Below are positions 55,819-64,000 of a stretch of 64,000 bases of DNA, in pieces (the stretch's first letter is position 1; each line of letters begins with the position of its first letter). The notes beneath the pieces were generated by a model. It saw only the letters and a list, made by a program, of their open reading frames with translations, was not told the DNA's origin and ran no database searches. The position numbers were made by a program, and so were the translations under genes. This stretch comes from Ischnura elegans. Taxonomy: Eukaryota; Arthropoda; Insecta; Odonata; Coenagrionidae. The stretch is from positions 130,150,972 through 130,214,971 of the forward strand of contig NC_060248.1 in NCBI RefSeq assembly GCF_921293095.1. The letters run 5' to 3'.

Positions 55819-58206
55819 CTAGGTTGGGACAAGTCAGGAAAGTCAGGAAAGTCAGGAAATAGTCAGGAAAAAAAGTTTTGGTCAGGAAAATCAGGAAATC
55901 GTCAGGATGAGCGCCCGAAGAGTCAGGATGGATCGGATTGTGTGCCTTTTGCTGTGCCGCCGGCCACCGCACGCCGCACTGGCGGCAAGCGACAGCCGCA
56001 AGATGAGCCGAGAACGCCCGCGCCGCGCTGTCTCACCGCCTCCCTTCCCCTCGTGCTAACCCGTGCCGAACTGGGCTGCCGCCTTCACCGCCGAAGCAAG
56101 GAGTGCTGGCGTCGCTCTGCCTGCCGCTGCATGGCAAGGTTCTCGCATGTGTTCTAGCAATTCACCGCTTTACACGACGCAATTTTGATTGCGCCTTCGC
56201 ACGTACGTCAGACTGCGCAATTCCGTGTACCGTGTAAAACGGCCTTTAGACACTCTTAACCCTCTCATGCATGCATGCATGCATGAAATCCTTTGGAGTA
56301 ATCAAAAAATAAAATAAACATGTGACGAGTGCAAAAAGTGAAAAGGGTTGAAATTTTACATCGCTTGCTGCAGCGGTTCCAATTAGGCAAACGTTTAGCA
56401 AATAATTTAGACTATTGAAAAGGAACCAACTTCAATATTGAGCTCAGAGAGAATTCAGAAGAGTCAAAGCATTTTTAGAAAATTTCTAGAAAACATTCAG
56501 CAATGTGAGTCACTTAAAAATAACGATCATTGATTATAAAATAAATTTTGAAATTACCGATTGCTAATTCAGATGCACTATAATTGAATTCATATGCCTA
56601 CTTTTAAAGCTCCTCTCGATCACCCGTCAGGTATGCTATCAGCTAAATAAAACTAAAACACATATATGCATATGCTTTTCACTAAGGATGACCATGTCAT
56701 TGCAAAACGCTATTTTCTCACCATGCGTCTTGTCGTTCATTATCATGCTCTGGAAAAATTAGTTGATAATTGAGAATAGAGAAAAGTATAAAGTCTGAAC
56801 GCAATGAAGATTACCAATAAATCTGGAGCAAAGTATCAATACCTGAATTAATGACTTTTGATCGGATAACCAGGCTAAAATCTCAAAAGTAAAAAGAATC
56901 CTTCACTTGGAAGAGGTTCTGATTCAATACAGTTGCAAGTACATATGACGTGAAAAGAAAAAAAATTGAAACGGTTTATCCTAATTTACCTTAGAAGTTT
57001 AGCAAGACTACCAATTTATAGCTTGTTCGAGTGAAGGAATAATTACCATAAAAAATATAGGTTTCTATCATGCGATTTACGATCTTTCCCGTGATGCCTG
57101 AGAAATATTTTTAATGCGCTAAAATATTTTTGAACTTCAATTATCACATGTTATGGGTTATTCTGCTCAGCCATTGCCTGGAAAATTGCTCTGTATTATT
57201 TAATGGCGTACAAAATAATAAAATTACAACTAGTTTTTAGTCTCACGTCTAGAAATGAGGTTGAATGATTTCTTACAATGGGGATACAGTGGAGGTCATG
57301 CCTTTCGGGTTGATGATGTAAAAACATAATTGTCTTTGCACGAATAAGTATGTTAGGTAATTTATCTCAAAAGTGGAAAAAAATCTAGCTTATCACATGT
57401 GATAGGAGCATCGCAAATCTTGTACATCACTTCTTTGGTATATATACATATTAATTTTGACCGATTCACTTTCAGCGATATTTTTTTAACGTGTGAGGGG
57501 TATTAAGAGGTTGTTGGTGCCGATTTGTATATCCATGAAATAAAAGGATTCCTAAATTCAAGTGCCCACGTGTAGTATGAGACGTTTCGTCCAGCTTTCT
57601 TCGTTTCTGACAGTTTGAGCACGTCGCCACTGTATAGCGGGAGGCCGGCATACACGGCAGTGTAACGCGCTCTTCTTCCACAAAAAGTCATTTTATCATT
57701 TGTGGACTACTGAGACCATTAACGGAGAAAGCGCAGGAAATATTGACTACATTGTGTTGAACGCATGGCGACGCAGCGTCTCAGGAACCTTAAATGAATT
57801 CTGTACTACCATACGACAATGCAATAGCAAAGTTGCATTGGGTCGTCTGTGACATAGTAGCGGCTTGGTAGGCTCATGCGCAGAAGCGAGTGAGGCAACC
57901 TTAGGCTCTAAACCTTGGCTCCACGGTCGCTCCTTTTCCGCGCCTTTCCCCCCACACCCCCCGCCATCCCACGCGCTCCCCGGGTCTACGCCCGCGGCGG
58001 GTCAACAATAACAGTGCGACGGTGACGAGTCCGGACGAGTCGGTGTGCCTGGAGAGCAGCGGAGGTTGCGTTTTCTTCATTGAAGGTAGGCTGTCACGAA
58101 TATTAGCAAACTCACTGTCGTGTTATTTTATCCACTCCATTCGACTATTCATTGAAACTTAATGGTGCTGTAGTTCAAAATGAGATTGTATTATTTTCAG
58201 ACCCGA

Positions 58207-60722
58207 ATGCTGAGGCCCATTTCGTCTCTAGTCATGGTCGGGGGAAAGCAGACGTATTGGAACGAGGATTGGTCAAAGGAGCTTCATTTCAGCTGCTTCT
58301 CACCAAAGACTTCGACTGCATTAAAGCATGGATTGCCAGAAGGAAAACCAACATCTTTCTACTGCTCGGTGTGCTGCAAGACGAATCAACTCGGCAACAT
58401 GGGTCGCGGTGCCCTGACTAAACACCTGTCATCAACCCACCACAATACTGCCGTCGAGAACAAGAAGAGCTGTTACGGGATCAAGATATTTTGTTTGCCT
58501 TCCGCTAAGAAGGTAAGTGATGGTGAGTTATTTGTAAAATCTTCGGGGTTTTCTGGTTCTCTACCCCAGCCTGATTTTTGTAGGTGACTACAGCAACTCC
58601 CTCTACCTCTACATCCGCGTCGGTGAACCCCACGGCGGCGGCACCTGGTTCCTCAGCATCGGGTGGGACTGCAGAAGACCCTCGGGACGATCCCGATGAC
58701 CCCACACCAGCTTCACCTGCCTGCACATGTTCATGCCCATGTGCGCGATGTACCAACGAAGTTATCGCCGTCCCGAAGACTGCTGGTTTGCAAGGTCTTA
58801 ACACCTGGTTAATGAAGCAAGATACTACCAAAGCTGAGATTTTGTGGTGTATCTATTGTGTAACGAGCCATACTTCTTTGTCTTCTGGGGGCAAGGCAGT
58901 GCAGTTATTTCCCACAATGTTCCCAGATAGTATGATTGCTGCAAAAATGGAATTGGGTCGGAACAAAATCGCCTATTCACTTGTACATGGTTTAGCCCCA
59001 CATTTCCATGATGTTATCACATCTAAGTTAACCAAACTGGATTTTGTGGTAGTTTTATTTGACGAGAGTCTCAATAAGTGTAGCCAGAAGACTCAAATGG
59101 ATCTTGCCATTAAATTTTGGTGTGATGATCAAAATGAAACGGTGACGAAATATTATGATTCAGTGTTCCTGGGTCGCTCAAGGGCGACTGATCTCATATC
59201 GGCATACTGCACAGCAATTCCTAGAAGTGTGCAGTCTCATGTGCTTATGGTTGGCATGGATGGCCCGAATGTTAATGTCAAGTTCCTGAAAGATCTCCAG
59301 ATTTATATGAAAACAGAGTTTGGTGAGGATGAGCCACTGCTGCTGCTCATGGGGTCCTGTGGTTTGCACGTAGTTCATAATTCCTTCAAAGAGGGGGTTA
59401 GTAAGTGTGGCTGGAATATTGTCATGTTTCTCAGGGCCTTATACAATATATTTAAGAATGTGCCTGCCCGTCGCAGTAAGTATACAGAGTGGACAGGCTC
59501 TACTACTTTCCCAAATAAGTATTGTGCAGTGAGGTGGTTGAATAATGCACCTGGTGCCGATAATTGCATCAAAATATTGCCAAACGTAAAAACTTTTATT
59601 GAAAAAGTGAGAACTGGACCTGAAGAGGATAAAATAAAATCTGCCGGCTTCTTGTATGTTGCAAAAGCTGTTGAAGATAAGATGTTGGGGCCTAAGTTAG
59701 CCTTCTTCTCATATGTTGCAAGACTTGTTGAGCCATTCTTGACTACTTATCAAACCAATGACCCAATGGCGCCGTTCTTGCACACGGACCTGTCGAACTT
59801 AGTGTCGAACCTGCTTAGACATTTTGTCAAGAATGATTATGTAAATCGAAAGTCAGATGTATGTAAAGTTGACATTACCAATGAAGACAATCTGATTCCT
59901 GTGAAGAACTTCAATTTTAGTTTTTCTGTAAAGGACGCTCTCAAAAAAGTACAAGTATCTACTCCAGAAATGCTGAAGTTCAAGGAGGAGTGTGTGCTCC
60001 TGCTGAAGGCTATGGTTAGTAAAATTCTTGAAAAGGCTCCCTTGAATTACAAACTCTGCAGAGCCATAACTTTTTGTGACCCAGAACTGATTTCACATTC
60101 CAAAACTGCCGTTTCTACTCGACTGAACGGCTTCTTGGAACAACTGCACAGCCGCAATTGGCTTCCTGCAAGTGAGTGCGACACTATTTTGTCTGACTTT
60201 AAGGTGCTCTGTGACAAACAAGTATTTGCTAACGCCTGTCAAGAATATGATCGTCAGAGGCAGAGACTAGATCATTTCTGGAGAGGTATCTGGGATCGTT
60301 ATAAGTGCTCAGATGGTTTAGTGAAAGTGATTAAAATGGCTCTGATCATAAGCCATGGCCAAGCTTTCATCGAGCGTGGCTTCTCCATCAATAAGGAGAT
60401 AATAGTAGAGAACCAATTAGATATGTCTTTGGTGGCTCAGCGCCAAGTGTACGACTCAGTCAACGCTGCTGGTGGCGTAGAAAACATAAAAATATCTGCT
60501 GAAATGATCAACAGATTTCGGCACGCGCGCTCCGAGTATGAAGAAGCAAAGAAGCAGCGCCGATCTGAGGACGCTGAGGTCGAAAAAAAAAGGACCCATG
60601 AGAAGATGATTGGAACTGAAGTTAAGGAGCTTCAAGCCAAAAAGATGAAAGTGTTAGCATCAAGCCAGAAGGAGGCTGATGCCATTGATGAAGAAATAAA
60701 AAAGTTGACTGGTACTTTCTAA
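58207..60722 (+). CDS. hAT-type transposase, two coding exons (58207-58512, 58584-60722)
   Basis: Exon one follows TTATTTTCAG at 58200 and ends at AAG|GTAAGT. Exon two begins after TTTTTGTAG, so the frame reads KKVTTATPST without a break (about 814 residues). A BED-like C2H2 finger has C53, C56, H73 and H78 (YCSVC...LTKHLSSTHH). The second exon shows hAT marks: VVLFDES (first acidic residue, D262), MVGMDGPNVNVKF (D328), GLHVVHNSF, the AVRWLNN box (RW at 419-420) and the C-terminal HGQAFIERGFSINKE dimerisation region. It ends in a Lys/Glu coiled coil. It would bind the element ends and catalyse cut-and-paste movement. A 5' non-coding exon probably ends at 58084 (GAAG|GTAGGC). Domestication is unlikely since it lies within its own TIRs. 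Confidence 0.85.
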
Positions 60723-60779
60723 CTTAACAATGGAGTTTCTAACTTAGACAATTTGTGAAGTGCACTTTAAATTAATAGT

Positions 60780-61470
60780 GATTTTTTTGTTCACCAAGTT
60801 TTTTTTACTGTTTTGACTAATGATTAAGTCACAGTGATTGCTAGTCCAAAGTGGCCATATTTTGTTTGGAAAGTCAATATGAAAGAACTATGATAATTTG
60901 TGAAGTGTACTTAAAATGAGGAAATAGTGATTTTTTTGTTCACCTTGTTTTTTTTACTGTTTTGACTAATGATTAAGTCACAGTGATTGCTAGTCCACAG
61001 TGGCCATTTTTTGTTTGGAAAGTCACTATGAAAGAACTATTATTATGTGTGAAGTGTACTTAAAATAAGTAAATTGTGATTGTTTTGTTCACCTTGTTTT
61101 TTACGGTTTTGACTAATGATTAAGTCACAATGATTGCTAGTCCACGGTGGCCATATTTTGTTTGGAAAGTCACTATGAAAGAACTATGATAATTTGTGAA
61201 GTGTACTTAAAATAAGGAAATAGTGATTTTTTTGTTCACCTTGTTTTTTTTTTACTGTTTTGACTAATGATTAAGTCACAGTGATTGCTAGTCCACAGTG
61301 GCCATTTTTTGTTTGGAAAGTCACTATGAAAGAACTATTATTATGTGTGAAGTGTACTTAAAATAAGTAAATTGTGATTGTTTTGTTCACCTTGTTTTTT
61401 TTACTGTTTTGACTAATGATTAAGTCACAATGATTGCTAGTCCACAGTGGCCATATTTTGTTTGGAAAGT
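60780..61470. repeat. 149-bp tandem array with alternating A/B units
   Basis: The anchor TAAGTCACARTGATTGCTAG occurs at 60825, 60974, 61121, 61272 and 61421, so the period is 147-151 bp. Units 2 and 4 share CCATTTTTTG and ATTATTATGTGTG. Units 1 and 3 share CCATATTTTG and ATGATAATTTGTG, and unit 5 shares CCATATTTTG before it breaks off. The array grew as a dimer of about 298 bp. It starts just after the transposase stop codon. Confidence 0.88.
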
Positions 61471-61636
61471 ACCAAAGTACCTAACGTGTAGTACTGTACA
61501 GTAGTAACATTTCTTGTAAGTTTTTCTGATATTACAATTAAAAAATACTGAAGTGTTGCATATTTTGAGCTATTTCCTTGTATATGACCTCTTATGACAT
61601 CTTTCTTCATGCGTTAAAACTTATGGCGAACGCTAG

Positions 61637-61690
61637 AAAAAGTCAGGATATATCAAGATTTTGGTCAGGAAAAAGTCAGGAAAAGTCAGG
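61637..61690. repeat. Subterminal GTCAGGAAA repeats, right end of the hAT5-like element
   Basis: Four GTCAGGA units close to the right inverted repeat mirror the more numerous units at 55832-55930. They are likely transposase-binding sites (inference from position). Confidence 0.7.
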
Positions 61691-61753
61691 ATGGGAGGAA
61701 ATTGAGATCTTGTCCCAACCTAGAATGAGCTTGTAATAATTTTTAAGTGCGTT

Positions 61754-62850
61754 ATTAATCATCATCATCATCTTGTGGTGTTCTACCCGTCGGAAGGTCC
61801 CCCGCGCCAATGCTGTCTCCATTCCTTTCTGTCTCCGGCCATCTCCTTTATGTCTCCATATCTTCCAATTTTTATATTGTCAATGAACTTCAGCCTTCTC
61901 CTTCCCCTTCTTCTGATACCTTCCACCATTCCCTCCAAAGCTACTTTCAAAATTCCATTCCCTCTCATCAAATGTCCCAGCCAGTTACCCTTCCTATGAT
62001 TTATTTTGTCCATCAATGTTCTTTTCTCATCTATCCTATTTAACACTCTCTCAATTCCTAACTCGATCCGTCCACCGTATTCCCTCCATCTTCCTCCAAA
62101 CCCACATCTCAAACGCCCCAATCCTGTCCCTGTCTCTCTTCCCCGTCGTCCAAGTCCCACATCCATACATAAACACACTCCACACATAGCATTTCACCAA
62201 TCTCTTCCTCAATTTTAATTCCAGTGCCTTGTTACACAAGGCTCTTTTCTTCTTCTTGAAAACTTCTTTCGCCATTCCTATCCTTCTTTTTATTTCTGCT
62301 ATACTTTTCCAGCCTTCAGTTATCAAAGTTCCCAAGTAGCTGTAGGTTCTCACATTCTGTATTTCACCTTCTTTTGTCTTCACCCTCTTACCATCTACAT
62401 TTCTCACTTTTATCACTTTAAGTCTTCTTAATGTTTATTTTCATTCCATATGTTTCCATTCCTTCCTCCTATGCTGTTACCAATATCTGTAATGACTGTG
62501 TGTCCTCAGCTAAAACCACCATATCATCAGCAAATCTAATGCATCTTATTTTTACTCCACCAATACTTATTCCCTCTTCTCTTTCATCCAATGTCACACT
62601 TATCATGTCTTCAACATACATATTGAACAGAGTTGGTGACAAACAACATCCTTGCCTAACCCCTCTACCCATTCAGCCCCTCTACCCTCCACCCATTCAG
62701 TCATATTTTCATTCACTTTCCCTCCTGCCTTTTGTCCCAAATACAATTCACTTATTAGTCTTCTTTCCTTCCAGTCTACTTTCTTCATCTTCATAATTTC
62801 CATCAGTTTCTTCCAATTTACCCTATCGAAGGCCTTTTCCAAGTCAATAA
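61754..62850 (-). pseudogene. 5'-truncated LINE, endonuclease-reverse transcriptase type, frameshifted
   Basis: The minus strand from 62848 reads DLEKAFDRVNWKKLMEI, RRLISELYLGQKAGGKV, GVRQGCCLSPTLFNMYVEDM, CIRFADDMVVLAED (FADD catalytic box), YSYLGTLITEGWKS, AFEMWVWRKMEGIRWTDRVR and GNWLGHLMRGNGILKVALEG, in the order of an insect non-LTR reverse transcriptase. The frame changes near 62640, 62440 and 62060. A short in-frame duplication (AEWVEGRGAEWVEGLG) precedes the catalytic part. The 3' end is a (GAT)n tail, seen as CATCATCATCATC at 61759-61772. It is non-functional. Confidence 0.8.
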
Positions 62851-63126
62851 AATATCATATTTTGTTATATGCAATATGTCATATCAATATTTGTATCAAT
62901 CGATATGGTTCCCTACCAGGAACAAATGCGTTAGGCGGTTGCCGTGATTAATGGTAAATAAAGTTTTGCCAATTTTTATAATGTTTTAAAACAACCAAAT
63001 GATATACTCAGACTTATCGTCATATTCTCCGAGTGAGCTGTAAGAAAGAAGAAATTACTTAGCTTAACCTGTCCTCCTAAAACATGTACGTGACAAATCA
63101 CGGGAGAATGACGCTGTTTTTATGTA
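62851..63126. other. Unassigned intron sequence
   Basis: AT-rich, with no feature recognised between the LINE and the MITE. Confidence 0.4.
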
Positions 63127-63776
63127 ATAGGGTAGTTTCCTTCATCAAGGAAAATGAAAGGCTTTAATTGCGATTCGTTACCCACCATTAGTGTATTCAT
63201 AATATACAAATTATTTGGTTTCAGAAATACCGGTTTATACGAATGGGAATGGTCAATTTTAACCGCATTTGAAAAAGGCCAGATTGGCACCCATGTGATG
63301 CCACTCCATGTGATGTCACAGGGACCTAGTTTCTATACGAGTAGTCAGGAGATTTACATCGTCTGAGATTACCAATGCATGCATTAGGCACAGAGCTCAG
63401 GGAAACATGTCTTAATAATCACCTATTAAAACTGCCTAAAGTTGGAAAGTTTCCTTCGTTTGATAAGTAATTAATAATCCTTATTTAAGCCTAGCGCTAC
63501 CAGCTAGCAGGGTACTCTGCTACCTGCTAGTATCCTGCGTCGTATTAGCGCTCAAAGCCTCGACCCAAGGTCACCTAACTTGCGGCAGCAGGAACCAGAA
63601 CTTTCCCAGCATTCATACTTAGCTGTCGCGTTTTCGCGTGCTTGAAAATTTTCACTTTTCGTTTAATCGCGAAAAATAGATATCGCCATTTAAAAATCTA
63701 AAAGCGTGAAATACGTACTCCAGGAGTAATAATCTTTCGATTTAGGCATTAAAAAAATAATAGGAAACCACCCTAT
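63127..63776 (-). mobile_element. 650-bp MITE, copy 2 (inverted relative to 14456-15122)
   Basis: Ends ATAGGGTAGTTTCC and GGAAACCACCCTAT form the terminal inverted repeat. The interior is the reverse complement of the element at 14456-15122, with several small indels. A clear target duplication was not seen. Confidence 0.75.
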
Positions 63777-63984
63777 GGTCTTGGGGAAATCCATGAAACA
63801 TTGTGATTTTCATTCACATGGTACTGTTATTGCAATGCAGTGCTCAATTTCTTCATTTCCAATGCAAAACGAGTTCAGGAAGGCGATCCTACAAGAACTT
63901 CCGAAAGTAATTGTAATTACATATGATGATTTTACCGCAGAGTGCAATAAACTACTTTCCTCGTTAGCACTTTTTCTTGGATAG
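63777..63984 (+). other. Short open frame at the window edge, unassigned
   Basis: The frame ends FRKAILQELPKVIVITYDDF, TAECNKLLSSLALFLG and stops at 63984. It looks more protein-like than random, but no acceptor with a pyrimidine tract precedes it and it abuts the MITE. It could be transposon sequence or part of an exon cut by the MITE. It does not clearly match the BUB1-family C-lobe. Confidence 0.2.
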
Positions 63985-64000
63985 TACGTTCATTTTTTGT

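Larger units (their letters stand above)
55819..61723 (+). mobile_element. hAT5-like autonomous transposon, 5.9 kb, apparently intact
   Basis: Perfect 15-bp terminal inverted repeats CTAGGTTGGGACAAG lie at 55819-55833 and 61709-61723, flanked by the 5-bp direct repeat AATGA (55814-55818, 61724-61728). Both ends carry arrays of GTCAGGAAA units (55832-55930 and 61640-61690). Inside are a GC-rich leader (57900-58084), a zinc-finger exon, a 712-codon transposase exon and a 149-bp tandem array. A (GCAT)n tract lies at 56266-56284. The 5-bp duplication and the end sequence fit the hAT5 subgroup. The lack of stops or frameshifts in the transposase and the perfect ends suggest recent activity. Confidence 0.85.
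54996..64000. other. BUBR1 intron 14, transposon-filled, running off the window
   Basis: No continuation of the kinase C-lobe was seen between 54996 and 64000. The space is taken by a Tigger-like remnant, the 5.9-kb hAT5-like element, a LINE and a MITE. The missing exons are presumably beyond 64000. Confidence 0.6.

Noticed and set aside
58584..60722. Domesticated host gene derived from a transposase
   Set aside because: The frame lies inside its own perfect inverted repeats with target duplications, so it is a resident transposon and not a domesticated gene.
60780..61470. Direct repeats as a CRISPR-like array
   Set aside because: The units are contiguous and 149 bp long without spacers, inside a eukaryotic transposon.

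Overview
The window is a piece of an arthropod, almost certainly insect, nuclear genome. It is AT-rich, it has GT-AG introns from under 100 bp to about 10 kb, and the space between exons is crowded with DNA transposons, MITEs, non-LTR retrotransposon fragments and Penelope-like debris. Nothing in it looks prokaryotic, viral or organellar. I cannot name the species; the intron sizes and repeat mix would fit a large hemimetabolous-type insect genome.

Two host genes lie on the + strand. Gene 1 (before 1 to 22968) is a partial gene for a long, disordered, Ser/Pro-rich protein that I do not recognise. It has one 2.47-kb exon and a 29-codon last exon placed behind a 10-kb intron. Gene 2 (30997 to beyond 64000) is the spindle-assembly-checkpoint gene BUBR1/MAD3 (BUB1 family). 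Fourteen exons can be spliced in frame to 1070 codons, giving an N-terminal KEN box, TPR domain, ABBA-like motif, GLEBS (BUB3-binding) motif, a second KEN and most of the kinase domain. The kinase has lost the catalytic-loop Asp (HGS) and the DFG Asp (NMG), so the product reads as a pseudokinase. The last part of the kinase domain lies beyond the right edge.

The introns carry nested mobile DNA. In the gene 1 intron before the third exon seen here, a 2.28-kb hAT-type element with a perfect 8-bp target duplication sits inside an older TTAA-flanked element (4084-7153). In the last intron of gene 1, a TA-target pogo/mariner-like element (13353-19218) contains a 4.9-kb hAT5-like element (14077-18996), which holds further MITEs. 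Its pre-insertion site is still readable in a nearby duplicated segment. A 167-bp near-perfect palindrome made of two inverted hammerhead-ribozyme cores (21773-21939) is flanked by a 13-bp duplication and looks like a Penelope-type terminal repeat insertion. A Penelope-like endonuclease fragment lies between the genes (28504-29542). In the last introns of gene 2, a 5.9-kb hAT5-like transposon with an apparently intact two-exon transposase (55819-61723) has entered a Tigger/pogo-like remnant, followed by a broken LINE.

The most notable points are the pseudokinase BUBR1 with a rearranged KEN/REN layout, the intact hAT5-like transposon with terminal repeats, 5-bp target duplication and an alternating-dimer satellite, the hammerhead palindrome, and the nested insertions with a preserved empty site. 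I found no unprecedented multi-gene system.
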